Positions 39,340 to 52,149 of a stretch of DNA of 64,000 nt are shown here, piece by piece. Position 1 is the stretch's first letter, and every line of letters starts with the position of its first letter. The position numbers and the translations under genes are program-made. The notes under the pieces are model-generated. The model saw only the letters and a program-made list of their open reading frames with translations. It did no database searches and had not been told where the DNA came from. The stretch is from Eulemur rufifrons (Eukaryota > Chordata > Mammalia > Primates > Lemuridae), in contig NC_090983.1 of NCBI RefSeq assembly GCF_041146395.1, forward strand, positions 64,549,501-64,613,500, read 5' to 3'.

Positions 39340-39664
39340 TTTTTTTTTATGAGACAGCGTCTTGCTTGGGGCTAGAGTGAGTGCCGTGGCGTCAGCCTAG
39401 CTCACAGCAACCTCAAACTCCTGAGCTCAAGTGATCCTCCTGCCTCAGCCTCCCGAGTAGCTGGGACTACAGGCATGCGCCACCATGCCCGGCTAATTTT
39501 TTCTATATATATTTTAGCTGTCCATATAATTTCTTTCTATTTTTAGTAGAGACGGGGTCTCGCTCTTGCTCAGGCTGGTCTTGAACTCCTGACCTCTAGC
39601 GATCCATCCGCCTCGGCCTCCCAGAGTGCTAGGATTACAGGCGTGAGCCACTGCACCCGGCCTT
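39340..39664 (-). mobile_element. Strepsirrhine Alu, reverse orientation, 15-bp target duplication
   Basis: It reads gtgccgtggcgtcagcctag, ttctatatatattttagctg, then ctgcacccggcc. The perfect duplication actttctaattttta lies at 39325-39339 and 39665-39679. Both the intact duplication and the high consensus match suggest a recent insertion. Confidence 0.95.
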
Positions 39665-40717
39665 ACTTTCTAATTTTTAAACGTTAAAGATGTACTTTGT
39701 ATAATTGTCAGTAGAAGGTTTTGCTCAGCATAAGATAATCAGTGGTACCACAGTGAATTTTCCTATTTCAGCTAAATGAGTTGCCATTTTGGTTAGCCTG
39801 TAAAGGGTTGATGAGGGTAGGTGTTCAGCTTGCTATTGAGCATTTGAAAAATTTTAATTTTTTCTCGGCCCCACCCACACAACACACGCTGAGAGGCTGG
39901 GAGCCACTGCTCTGTACCTGTGGGACTGGCCTGGCTACGGGCTGCCTTGCTCGGGGTCAGAACCAGGGGATCGTAGAGATAGTACTTTTTGCCCATAGTT
40001 TCTCAGTCTTTGATAACTTTAATTCTTGGGAATACCAGGGCATTCCCTAGGAACGCTGTCCCTAGGAATCCCTTGGATTCTTAGAATCCCCACAAGTGCC
40101 ATCCTGCCCATTCAGTCCTAGGAATGCCATTCCCTTGGAAGCCATGCTGACATTTTAAATCTTACCAGATATGTATAGCAAGAGAGGTCAGTGTTTACTT
40201 TTACTTGCAGATTATATAAAAGAGAAAGTTTCATTTCAGGCCTAAGGAATGCTAGAATACATTTGAAAGCAGAGGCTTGGTACAAATTCAAACATGCATA
40301 ATGCTTCACATATATTTTTTAAACTACTGTGCATTTCAAAAATCCAGAAAGTTATAATGCGTGTGCTACTCTGTTTCCTAAGGCTGAAACATCAGTTGAT
40401 GACTTTACTAATCGTGCTTATTAGAGAAAAATCATAAGCTCTCATGTGCTTAAATATGTAAATATACAATTGGTTAATAGGATCAAGGGAAAAGCTGATT
40501 GTAAATTCATAAGGCTATGCTAATGTCACAAATTGCAGAGGTGAATTTTGACGTGGTCAGAAAATATTCCAGTTGTCAGATAAGCTTTTTTCCCCGTGAT
40601 GATTGGAATGTGATCCTCTTTGTAAATATGCATCGCAGTTACTGCTTCTCAGAAAATTCACTTGTGTATCTTTGGTTCACTTCAGCAAAGGGTGGGTGGG
40701 TGGGAAATGATCTAAGA

Positions 40718-40885
40718 ACATTGCTTCTCAAACTCTTGTATGCTTGGGAATCCCCTGTGGGACCTTGTTAAAATGTAACTTTTGATTCAGTAGGTCTGAG
40801 GTGGGGCCTGAGATAATGCATTTTTAATAAGCTCCCATGTAATTTCCTTACTGCTGGCCCCTAGAGCACTCTCTGTGTGGCAAGA
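40718..40885. mobile_element. MER5-type hAT-Charlie relic
   Basis: The text cttctcaaactcttgtatgc, tgattcagtaggtctgaggt and ggggcctgagataatgcatt is characteristic of MER5A-like elements. Confidence 0.7.
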
Positions 40886-41556
40886 ATGTCACAAACCCAC
40901 CCTCTTCCACCTACTCTTGAGTTCAGCTTTTCCAAAATTCTAAAATTTGCTCAGATTTGACCATTTTCTATGGCTTTGAGATTTTTTTGTTTGGGATAAT
41001 TTAGGAGCTCTCTTTTTTCCATTGGTGATCACAATCTAAAAGTGTTAATAGTATGAATTCTGCCACAGAGCAGAGAAGGGGAATTTGGGCACAGCCCCTA
41101 CTGGACTCTAGATGAGTTGATCCAGAATTCTTCACGTATCTCTAAATTGAATTATTAGTAATAATAGCTTCCTACGCAATATTGTGCCTGAAATGGACTC
41201 CTAAAAATAGCAGTGGAGGAGAAATTGGTTATTTTTGGAGACACTGCAAACAGCTGAGAGTTGTGGTTCCATGAGGGCATCCTCTCTAACTCGGTAGTGC
41301 CTGCCAACAGTGCCATTTCCAAATCTGCTACGGTTGGCTCGATGGGGTCACGTCTGCCCTGCACAGATTGTCCAAGCTTCAGACACTCTGTTCAAGTGTC
41401 CAAGGTGACTTGGGTGTCCTGTAGTTCCCCTGGTCTCACTGGGTAGTATTTTAAAAGGACTTGAGCAAAGCGAATGGCTAAATAAAAATAGGTGTGTTAG
41501 CATAAATATCTCACTTTCTGTTGGAAATTAATGGACAGTACTCTCTTCTGTTTTAG

Positions 41557-41714
41557 CAACAGGAACAAGATCCTACCAACCTGTATATTTCTAATTTGCC
41601 ACTGTCCATGGATGAGCAAGAACTTGAAAATATGCTCAAACCATTTGGACAAGTTATTTCTACAAGGATACTACGTGATTCCAATGGTACAAGTCGTGGT
41701 GTTGGCTTTGCTAG
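41557..41714 (+). CDS. RBMS1: RBMS1 coding exon c (inter-RRM linker and first part of RRM2)
   Basis: This 158-bp exon has acceptor tctgttttag and donor gtaagc at 41715. It encodes 52 residues plus two bases of an Arg codon. QQEQDPTN is the very short linker after RRM1. LYISNL is RNP2 of RRM2. [16 protein letters not shown] is the alpha1 region, and [13 protein letters not shown] carries most of RNP1. The short linker is typical of the family, where both RRMs act together. One residue, Asn in RDSNG, differs from the Ser I remember in human RBMS1, and RBMS3 also has Asn there. This is the longest coding block in the window. Confidence 0.96.
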
Positions 41715-43665
41715 GTAAGCATCCTGCCCTGTGTTTACTGTGTCAACAATAGCTCTGCTTAGTTATCTTGGAAAATTAAAAATGACCAAAAAGAGAGGAT
41801 TTAAGCAAGGGTTATGGGAGCCAGTGGCACCGTGAACTTAAGTTACATGTAAATATTGATCTGCATTTTTCCAAATCTTTTGTAAGGTCATTAGGATTCT
41901 TAAACCTGAGCACACTAAATATTTGGTGGCTCATGTCACTGAACTGTCACATGAGCAGTAGTTCTAAAAGTATGTGTCCTTAGTATTTTGATTAATTAGA
42001 TCAAGATGCTTCTAACTTCTTAAAAATAACAATTCATCTCCTAAACTCCATAGATAAATCAGTATTTTTTTTCCTCATTAGATGGAAATCTGATTTGTTT
42101 TCAATAAAATAAATTAATTAGGTTCTTAAATGAAATATTTCAAAAATTCAGAAAAGGATATGACACCTAACATCACACCAATTCAACAAATATTAACATT
42201 TTATAATTTTTGCTTGAGATTTTTTTTTAAGAAATCTTTTAGCTATAACTAGAGTGCCCTCATGCCCTCCCTCTAATATTTATCCCCTTCTCCCCAGAAA
42301 GGAAACTTTGGTATAGTGGTGAACTTGGTTTCTAAAGGAAAAATATTAAGCAGAAAGACCTTTGATTTTTTTTCTTTTTTTAGTGAAATTCTAATCCAAA
42401 AGCCCATGTATAAAAGGTGATTTTTACATTATGCATTATTTAGAAACCTGTTAATACTGTGTAGTAACAGATAATGTTTACATGTTTTGAAGTATTGACT
42501 GTGATTTTGGAGGAAAAATTGCTGACATTTTACTTTCATATACAAACGACAATCACCTCTAGGCACAGATTTGTGTCAGCAGAGCATTATTATTATATAT
42601 TATTTTATATATGAGGAAATTGAGACACAAAAGGGACAATGAAGCAAAGGCTAGTATTTGTTTCCTCTGCCGTTTAGTCCATTGCTCTTTCTGTTAGGCC
42701 GTACAAGTTTATAATAAAACTGAAATATCCTACAGGTAGTAAGTCACCAAGGCCAGCATCTGCGGTGTACACTTCACTGGTTAAAGTGATCCAGGTGAGA
42801 CACGGAATGACTGAGCATCATCTTGTCACCTCTGCTGGTGTTCTTCTGAAAATAGATCAAGGAGGATGATTTCTGTGAACCTAGTTAAATCCTATTTTTC
42901 TGTAAACTATCACTATCCATTAAAACCGAGGTATAACTTTCTGGGAAGTTGAGGAGGGTAGCACGTTTTGAGTAAATTATCCAATGGTTCTTCCATTAAA
43001 GAAAAATAAGTCAAAGTGATTTAAGTTTCCAGAAATGTTTCTCAAACGTTTTTAGCCACATGTAGATACAGAACAAGTTGTGAAGTTAAGCTCCAGCTTT
43101 TAATTACTCCTCCAAGCCAAGATGACAAGGAAGATATAATGGACTTCACTAATTAAATTTTAAACCTTAATGTAAAAAACATACAAGGCACACCCTCTAA
43201 TGCACTAGTTGTTATCATGACTTTTTAGACTGTTACTTTGTGAATTTGTGAAAGACCATCTTTAAAATGACTAATATTCTAGCAAGTAGCAGATACACTA
43301 GTATTTTAAACCATTGTTTTTACTTTTAATTCAGTATCATGACTAACAAAAGCTACTGTGTATTGATTTTCAATTTTCCAACAATTAGAATAAAATTATA
43401 CATTTGATATACTTGGTATTAAACACTCTGGATATAATTTATCCTTTCTTTTAGGATTCACAATGTACTTTGCTCTTCAGTTATTTTACTGTGAAAGTAC
43501 AAAAGCAACAGATAAAGAATAAGCCCTCTTGTTTATGATATTCACATTTTTGTTAGGTTTCATTTATATCTAAAAAACCTATAGGAATATTTCCACGTGC
43601 AGAGAACAAAATGAAAGCTAAGAGACCTCTAAATATTTATGTGTTCTATTTTTATGTATAAATAG
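41715..43665 (+). other. RBMS1 intron between exons c and d
   Basis: This 1951-bp intron is AT-rich and nearly repeat-free except for a MIR-like piece around 42.59-42.70 kb. No other feature was recognised. Confidence 0.75.
42585..42705 (-). mobile_element. MIR SINE fragment, reverse orientation
   Basis: The text tatatgaggaaattgagaca and ctctgccgtttagtccattg fits the reversed MIR or related core. It is a short match. Confidence 0.5.
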
Positions 43666-43745
43666 GATGGAATCAACAGAAAAATGCGAAGCCGTTATTG
43701 GTCATTTTAATGGAAAATTCATTAAGACACCACCAGGAGTTTCTG
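43666..43745 (+). CDS. RBMS1: RBMS1 coding exon d (end of RRM2)
   Basis: This 80-bp exon runs from the acceptor tgtataaatag to a gtatgt donor at 43746. It finishes the Arg codon begun in exon c, encodes [20 protein letters not shown] and TPPGVS, and ends with the first base of the next codon. RNP1 of RRM2, RGVGFARM, is assembled across the exon c/d junction. The remainder is alpha2 and beta4 of RRM2. The 14.3-kb intron that follows is the largest complete intron in the window. Confidence 0.95.
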
Positions 43746-44389
43746 GTATGTTGTTTGTCTAAAATTTTATCAGTAGTCTTTTATGTAATGTGGGTATAAC
43801 TGTAATACATGATGGATGGTTCTTCCATCAAGAACAAAACGCCTTCATTTCGTGCTTTAAAATTTATTTCTTTGGATCTACAAGTAGGACTTAAAAATTC
43901 ACCTCTCCTTGCTCATTAGATGTTTCAATATTAATGGAAGCAGACCCAGTGGCAAGGAGTGGTCTGGTTTGTAAACCGCTGCACAATCTGCTCTGCCTTT
44001 GATGTATCAGCCCTCTTCTAACCCACCCTATCGCCATCCTCAATAAACCTCCTGTCGTTGGGTCGTGTCCCTTGAGGAGTGTGGTGCCTTTCCTTCCCAG
44101 CAGTGCCTGGAGCTCCACTCCTATGGCCTTTGTGTCCACTCCACTTCAGCCACTTTTTCCCATTGCTGTACTTTGTGTTGTCATTATCCAGAAGACCACA
44201 CTTTCCATTTCAGGGCCACACTCACTCTAACTCCTGTGAGACCTGATCTGAAATACAAAGGGATCTTTCCATTTGTTTATTGGTCCTTCTTTACCTGTTT
44301 CTTGTACCTGCTAAATCTGGTCTCCATTTTTGAGCACTAAAACCATTTCTATAGTGACATCCTATGTTATGACATCTTTGGCCACACCT

Positions 44390-44850
44390 GCCTGGCAGAA
44401 CGCTGAACCTGGATTCGTCCTACAGCAATCCACCTTCACCACACCTGTTGCATCCAGGCAGCCAGAGGTTGACACCACCACGGATCAAATGTCTACAGCT
44501 CAACCAGACCCTGCACACTGCTGGTCCTCACTCTACCTCCTCACCCTTCCCTGGCAGCAGCTCTCAGTTTTCACCAGCCCACTCAGTCCCCTACCTAACC
44601 ACCCTCCCTGACTCCAAGATGACTTCACTTCCTACTTGATGAATAAAAGTGAGATCACCAGGTAGAAATGCCATCAACTTCCTCCAAACAAGGAGACTCA
44701 CACCCACATCCAGTCTTACCTCTCTCCTTCCTTAAAGTCTCAAGGGCAAGGGTTTCAGAGCTGTCCTTGAGATCACGTCCCATTGGGACCTTGCTCTGCC
44801 AATGATTGCCTCCCTCTCCTATAATGCCAGTCTCTCTCTTTTGCTTTTAT
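44390..44850 (+). mobile_element. L2/CR1-type LINE ORF remnant
   Basis: C-rich text including gacttcacttcctacttgat and catcaacttcctccaaac resembles the region between the endonuclease and reverse transcriptase of L2. The neighbouring 43.95-44.39 kb has a similar composition and may belong to it. The element is broken, and its continuation appears to be at 45905-46925. Confidence 0.45.
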
Positions 44851-44854
44851 TTTT

Positions 44855-45060
44855 TCAACAAAGCCAAAAACTTATATTTTCAATTAATAAAATAACAGAT
44901 ATCTAGCAAGACTAATTGCTGAAGAAATGGAAGAAAATGTATCAAATAATACCAGGAACAAAACTTGTGAACATGAGTACAATAGATATTTTTAAAAACA
45001 CAGAATTCAATGAACAAAACTATGAACTACTTTATGCCAAAAATGTTCTAGAAAAAGGTA
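44855..45060 (+). mobile_element. L1 ORF2 fragment
   Basis: The A-rich text gatatctagcaagactaatt, gaattcaatgaacaaaacta and tgaactactttatgccaaaa resembles the middle of L1 ORF2. It interrupts the L2 sequence. Confidence 0.6.
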
Positions 45061-45260
45061 GCCATTTGTGTTTGTAATCATTCAAGTCTTTGCAATTTTG
45101 AAACTAATTAAACTAAGCACTCTGTTCTTATCAAGATCCTTCTCGTGTAAACTGTTTAGAAGTGTGGTCTTTGCTTCCTTGCTTCCCATGCACCCCTCAG
45201 CTCTCTCCAATTTGACATCTTCCCGTAGTGTACAACTGAAATTCCTCTTGGGAAACTTAC

Positions 45261-45664
45261 CATATTAGTTTGCTAGGGTGGCTGAAACAAAGTACCACAT
45301 ACTGAGTGGCTTAAACAACAGAAATTTAGTGTCTCAGAGTTCTGGAGGCCAGAAGTCCAAGATCAGTGTGTCAGCAGGTTGGTCCCTCTGAGGGCTATGA
45401 GGGAAGGACCTGTCCAGGCTTCTGTCCTTGGCTTGTAGATGGCTGTCTCTTCACATAATCTTCTCTCTTTGCACATCTGTCTCTGTGTCCAAATCCCCAC
45501 TTCTTGTGAGCACACCAGTCATATTGGATTAAGGCCCACCCTAGTGACTTCACTTCAACTTTGAAGACCCTGTCTCTAAATAACATCTCATTCTGAGCCA
45601 CTGGACTCTACATAGCTTCTTTATGGAGGGGTGCGTGGGTGTGGACACAATTCAACCCATAACA
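45261..45664 (-). mobile_element. MLT1-family LTR, reverse orientation
   Basis: The left end is catattagtttgctagggtg. The right end is gacacaattcaacccataac. Landmarks between them include ttaaacaacagaaatttagt, ctggaggccagaagtccaag and accagtcatattggattaag. Possible 5-bp flanks are cttac and cttaa. It is a solo LTR inserted in the L2 block. Confidence 0.9.
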
Positions 45665-45904
45665 CTTAACTCCAGATTCTCCCATCTACAGACTTTTCCG
45701 TCTCTTTGAATCCCGTGTCTGTCTGCTGTGTGTATTTGGTACAGCTGGTCCCTCGCTCATCCTTGACTTCTGTTACCCCTGTCTCCATTTTCTTCCCATC
45801 TTGTATTATTTCCTTTTCCATTGTAGACTTGTTTCTTCTCTCTGCTCTTAATTGTTGGTGTTTGCCCGAGTTCCATTTTTGACTCACAATTCTGATAGAC
45901 TCCA

Positions 45905-46925
45905 TCCACTCTCAAGGTTTCACCTACTACTTATGCTCAGATGACTCTTAGACGTCCATCTCTCATCCTGGCTTTTCTCCTGAGTCTCCGGCTGCCTGGC
46001 CTCGGTCACCTACGGTCATCCACTCCAGAACTAGACTGGTCCCCCTTGGCCCTTCCCATCAAGTCCACTCCTCCTCTCATGTTCCTGTCTCAGTTTATGG
46101 AATCAGTATCCACCCAGGCACCCAAGCCAGAAGTCCAGTACTGGGCTGCCACCAACGCCCTCTGTCCTTTATCTCTTACACGTGAATAACCTTCAGATCC
46201 TTCCACGTTTCTTCCTGATTAGTTCTATAATCTACCTTTCCCCTCCATTCCTCTTCCCACGGCTTACTCGAATCCTTTATCATCTCTCATCTAGGTCATT
46301 ACAGCGCCATCTAATTGCCCTCTCAGATATTTTTCCCTTACTGTAGCCAGAGATAGGGTAAAATATACCCCTCTATGTCACTTTACTGTTAAAAATCTGT
46401 CCCTTAGTTAGAAAGAAAGATCCAGGATTCCTGGAATAGTAGAGAAGGCCAGAGGTGACTGGAGCCCATGCCTGCATCTGCAGTCCCATCTCCCTCCATT
46501 CCCTGCCTTCCTGTGTGTCCTCTTCTTAATCGAACTGAACTGCAAGTGGTATTCCCAGCACACCACGTTGCATCATCACTCCCTTTTGCTTTCTCTCTCG
46601 TGGTTTCCAACGGCTCAGATCCTTTCAGTTCCCTTTAACCTGACTGTGTCTTCCTCACCCACAAGACACTGGTCAAGGCTTGCCTTCCCCTGCAGGGAGC
46701 TCCTCTGACCCAGTGGGTTACACTCTGTTTTGCAGAGCACCCTGAGGATACACACCTGTATCGTAGCACTTGGCCTGCCTACATGTGTCGGTCTCACAAA
46801 ACTGAAAGCTCCTTGAAGGCAGAAACTGTTTTCTCATCTTTTTATTTTCATGACCAGCACAATACTTGAGCCATACTAAGCAACAACAAATATTTGTTGG
46901 TTTTGAATAAATATGCCACACTATT
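45905..46925 (+). mobile_element. L2 LINE, 3' half
   Basis: The order tcagatgactcttagacgtc, tcagtttatggaatcagtat, catctctcatctaggtcatt, then gaaagctccttgaaggcaga and a terminal aatatttgttggttttgaat matches L2 from the reverse-transcriptase region to its 3' end. A stretch near 46.39-46.62 kb fits less well. Confidence 0.65.
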
Positions 46926-48879
46926 TAACTCCAAGACAATATTACCTCCTTATAAGGTCGCATAGTTGGGAAAAAAAGTTGACATGTCTTCCAGTTTGCA
47001 ACCGGCCACCAGCAAGCTTCCTGCCAGCCCGGGAAAAGTTTCAGAATTTAGAAACCACATCACCTTGCTTTGAGGGGGAGGTACTGAAACTATTAAAATG
47101 GGGAAAAAGAGAAAAAGCCACATACAACCTCCTCTATCTTTTCTCCCCTGTAATTTTAGCCTTCTTATGTTTAGTTGGCATAATACTTCTGCAGTTCTGC
47201 TTCCCAATCTGTATCCAAATCAGTGAGTCTAAATCAATCCTTAGGTCTGTGTCAGCTAACAGCCCACGTTCCTGCTTTTACCCAGGCATGCCCTAAGGTT
47301 AAAGCTGGGATCTCAGTGTTAGATGCAGGTCAGGAGAGGGAGCCTTTAACTGTGCTCCGCTGGCCTCCTGTCAGTCAGATCTCTTAAGTGGATTAGCCAT
47401 ATCAGCACATTTGTCCAAAATATGATGCTGAGGGAGCAGGCACTTACTTTCATCTCTGAACAAAGAAGGAGTCTCTGAAGTGAGCAGTTGCACTAGAACC
47501 ACAACATGAGAAGAGAGTGCCCCATCTGACAAAACACAAACTTTCCCCCCTATAGTGTAACCAGTTACCTCACCCCTTTTACTATGCAGAAATATGTAAC
47601 ACTGAAGTAAATTGATTCAGTGAATTGAACCTTACGAAGTAACATAAGGTCTGACTTCTAGAAAGTGAGCACAGGAGCCATATAGAATATTTATCCCAGT
47701 TTTTCACACAAGGGATGGCAAGAAAGCATTGAGGTGTTTTGAAGTTAGATTAATTCCAGCCAGAAGTCACTGAAGTGAGCCATTTCTCTAAGGCTGTGCA
47801 TAAGAAACTAGTATTCAGTATTTATTCTGCTATAGCTCCAAGATTCCATCTTTAACTGAACGGCTAATGATTACCATTAGAGATTCACTTTAATTTTCTG
47901 TATCTAGTTGAGTTTCATGGCATGGAGGAACTAATTTGTAAGTGTATGCAATACCACAGGCTACACTTGATCTTGTAATACTAAAACCTAACAATACACT
48001 GCCTCTGTGGCTATATCTGAAGTTGAACTGCCTATAGGTACAAGTTTGGAGCATGAAATATAAGATCTGGAAGTATGCTATTCCAAGGAACTCAGCCTAG
48101 TGAAACAGCCTCTTTTTTGTTTTTTAAGTTTGTTTTATTTTCCCATTTTGAAAGAAAAGAAGAGAAAAAATAATGTTTTTAACGTCTGCGCAAGTAAAGA
48201 CAAAAGAGAAATTTCATACGAGGAACCTTGTGTAAACCCTACGTCTCAGGCCTCCTAAGTGTAGCACCTGTGCCCAGCTGTTGTTTTCGTTGCTTCCCCT
48301 GTGTCATCCTTTGCATAGGCAGGACCCCCAAGCATTAATCCCTTTGAAAGGCAGCTCATCCCCCTACCTATGACCGCTTTATTCTCTCAGCTCATTCTTG
48401 CATGCAACAAGGAAAGTTCGAGAAGGAAAAATATCCAGAGCACATTTGTGTAGATGCTGTGTAAGTCTGAGATAAGACCTTCCAGTTCCTTCAGTGAAAT
48501 AGGTCTCAGGGTACCACAGATCAGGGTTGGACAGTTTCCTTTTTTTCCAAAAGATTTCATGGTTGTGTCATTTAACTTTTCTCTTCAAAGTGGGTTTGCA
48601 GACTATTGGGCACATCCATTCAAGGGGAAGAAAAGACCTTGATTTTCAAGCCACATGTAAATGATTGTAGGATCCTCTGCACCTTAGCAGCCAGCAGAGA
48701 ATAGTTTCTTCCAAGTTGTACCAAGTGACAAATGGGGCACAGGAAACAGACAAGTTCCTTCTGCATCGAGAGCATCATTGCAGGAGGTACAATTTTGCAA
48801 TCAAGCTGTTCTCTTTGTTCTGAATCAGTACTTAATTTTGTACCATTTTTGAATGTTTAATGATTTTTTTGCTTGTGTA

Positions 48880-48965
48880 TTAGTCTTGGTTCCCAGCTAA
48901 ATTGCAGGTTCTTTGGAGGCAGGAGCTGTGTTTTATTCTTAATTCTGTTCTAGGCTCAGAAAGCT
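48880..48965 (+). mobile_element. L2 3' end fragment
   Basis: The text gcaggttctttggaggcagg, then agctgtgttttattc, is a short L2 terminus. Confidence 0.5.
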
Positions 48966-51934
48966 TGTGTTATCACCCCATACCACCAGCAGTTACCGAG
49001 TCATTTCTACGAGCATTTTTCATGTAGAGCGTATCCCAATAATCGTGGCTATTTTGAGGGCCTTGTTGAACATCTTTTTGCATGTGAGTGTGAGGTTGAA
49101 TTGCCTTTGGGCATGAGTTTAAAATGTACAATCCCAGACTTGTAAGCACACTGCTGCAGTGACTTCAACTTTTCCTCAGAACAAGTCCCCAGTAGACTTG
49201 AAAACCCACAAAGAATTTCAAAGACTTGTCAACTTCTCTGGACTTGTTTTTTCTTTTCTTGTATACATAAGATTTATCTTTGAGTACCAGTCTGTTTATT
49301 AGATACTGCTCTCTCCTTTCATATTATGGCTACTCCACGAGTGTCTCCTTGGAGTGCACATGATTATTATCGGTAGATCCAGATGAAAAACAAAAATGTT
49401 GTCAGGCAAGGGTCAATTTGAATGAGCCTCCACTTTAATGTTTAAACAATGTGGGCTCATTGCTAGGCAGACATAACATTTCATAAATACAGCAGAAGAT
49501 GGTTTATTTAGTGATGTCAGTTGTTTAGCTGGCACAGGCAGAATTGTCCAGGATGATTCCTGTCAGAGTGCTTGGATTCTTGCGCGGCTGGCAGTTTGCC
49601 TCTGACCTGGGCTCCAAGTACAAAAAAGAAACCCACGTTAGACACAATCCCCAAAGGACACTTTCTGAAAATGAACAAACTAAACAGTGAACTCATCTTC
49701 ATGGTGACACTTTAAGGAAGTCTGTAGATGGCCAAGCGGAAGGAGTCAGCTGTGCACGTGAGTTGTCACTTTTCCTACACCACCTGCCGCCCTGCCAACA
49801 CTCTTCGTATCCAGGTGACACAGCCATGGTTCCCCACCCTGGCCTGGGGCACAGTGCATAATGTAGTACATGTTTATAGTTCTGTAAAAATGTAGTGTAC
49901 CACATTGCAATTTTTAGTGTAATGTGCTTTTTAAAAATCTTCTCTGATTTTGCCATATTCTAAAAGAGGCTTTATGTTTTCTTACAGCAGATGCTTCTAT
50001 AATGTACATTATACTTCACTGACAAAAAATACTTGCATATAAGGCCTTTTCTACTATCTTTCCCCACCCAGTTCTTCATTTTTCCCTGAAAATATTGAAA
50101 CACTATTCTTTATTTGGATTTACCTTGGTTTTGAGTGCTGGCTGGTCTGTAGCGAGTTAGGTTTGCTTGGGAGATCTCCAACCAGCGTAAAGAACCCATG
50201 GCTTCTTTGTGAGACAATCTAGGTGAATTCCACAGAGGATTTCAATAACTTCTTAATGCTTGCTTGATAAAAATTCCATTGCAGGGAAACAGTATGGTGG
50301 CAGTTTTCCCCGCAGTGAATGCTAGAGCAAGAGATGGAAGGTTGTAGTTATCTGGAACTGATAATCCAAATTAGGAGACATGCTCTAGGCAAAAACACTG
50401 AAACACGTGATCATGATTCGGGGATTTGTCTAAAAATGCTCTTCCGGCACCTCCCCGAAAGAGAGTACAGTCTCCGAGAAGACTAACAACGCCCGTGACA
50501 TGGTGGCTGGAACTCTCCTAGAGCTGAGAGCAGCTCCAGCGCCCTGCTTGCCCCAAACACTCTGCCCCACCCACCCCACCGGTAACCAAGGCCAACAGTG
50601 TGTTCAGTGCTGCAGGAGATGACGTGGTCACCTATCTCTCTGGACTTCTTCATGACATTAATGGAGTCTGAATAAGTCCCTGCGTGCTAAGAGCAGAGAG
50701 TTTTAAAAAGTGTGTAGCACTGGGTATGTGATCGCCTGCTGGATTGTCAGTGCTGTGCTGGTGTCAGTCTGCCGAATCGCTCAAAGCTTCATCTGTGTCA
50801 TGGGGTGGGGGAGCGCGGGCAGGGGTTCAATGAAGTGCAGATGTGACTGCTGGCAGACTCCTTCCAAAGCCTTCAGCTTGTTTCACATCTGCTTTCTGTG
50901 TTACTCTGACTTGTCAGATTGGGTATGTGCCCAGCGGGGCTTGAAAAACTCTCTTGCCCACATTTCGTAACTCTCTGTGTACGGTGATATTATTCAGGCA
51001 TTGTCCTGTGCCAGAGCACAGAAAAGGTAATGTTTAGAGGGAAAAGTATGACTCTGGTGAAAGACCTGGAGATTTTTCAAAGGCTTTTATTGCCCATTTT
51101 GTTCCCTTAATATTTGTCTTAAGCATTGTTACTCTGTAAAAACAGAAAATGTTGGTCTCTCTAGGACAAAAGAAATACTTGAAAACACATGCGATGTTCC
51201 TGGTACCTTTAGGATGATGTGATCGTATCTCCCTCACCCAGTATGTACAGTAGAACAGGGACTAAATGCACACACCTTGAGATGTGCCTTTCCAGGGTGG
51301 CTCTCTTATGAGGAATCCTTGCCCTAAGAGCAAACATGCATGATAGTTGTGGGTGGCCAGTGGGGCAAGAGCTGTCTTGCAGATCCAAAATTCAAACTCA
51401 TTCTCCACTGAAGAGAGGAAGTATAGTTTTGAAAGTGACAAGAGACCACAGCTGGAGATGTGCCAGGGAGTTAACCCCAGATGCTTTGAGTGCCACACCA
51501 GGCTTATGTGGGGCTGGTGCTGCCTTTGGACAATTGTCACCATTGATCATGCCCATCCCATTTTGCACCCTTTCACTATCAAGTTCTGCCAGTGAGGAAC
51601 AATAAATAGTGGAGTAAGATTTTATTAAAGCACAAGGATCTTGGGTGGAAGATGTGGGTGTTACTGTGTAATAGTTTTCTAAAAGGCATTTGCCAGCAAC
51701 TTCATCCTTAACTATAACTTGAACATTTCTTTATTCTATGAGAAGCCAAGACAGCAACCCTAGCCAGCTCATTAAATCTCTCAGAATCAAATCCCCTGGA
51801 TAACAGGCCAGTCCCTAAAAGTGTTTATAACTTCTAAACAAGAAGTCCCTCTCCTGAGAATTTATCTTAATTCGAAAGCAAGGGGAGGAGCCATAACTCA
51901 AAAAACTTTGAGCTCACCTGTTGTCATAGTAGTA

Positions 51935-52110
51935 AGAACAATAGCTAATATTCACTGAGCTGCTCTAAGCATCTGAGTCTTAATTGTAACAATCCTTTGA
52001 AATGGATACTATTACTATCCCCCTTTCACAGATTATAAAAACAGAGACATTGAATAACTTGCCCCAAGTCACTAGCCAGTAAGTAGCAAAGCCAAATTTT
52101 AAGCTGGTGG
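51935..52110 (-). mobile_element. MIR SINE, reverse orientation
   Basis: The sequence tactattactatccccctt, acagattataaaaacagaga and aacttgccccaagtcactag gives a clear reversed MIR core. Confidence 0.8.
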
Positions 52111-52149
52111 AGACTAATATTGAGGCGGTATTCTAAGTACCATAGAGTA

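Noticed and set aside
46913..47296. 127-codon frame on the + strand with a hydrophobic stretch
   Set aside because: Partly follows an L2 3' end. The hydrophobic run is T-rich intron translated, and no protein family was recognised.
50710..50970. 86-codon Cys-rich frame on the + strand
   Set aside because: No start context, homologue or conservation evidence. Likely chance.
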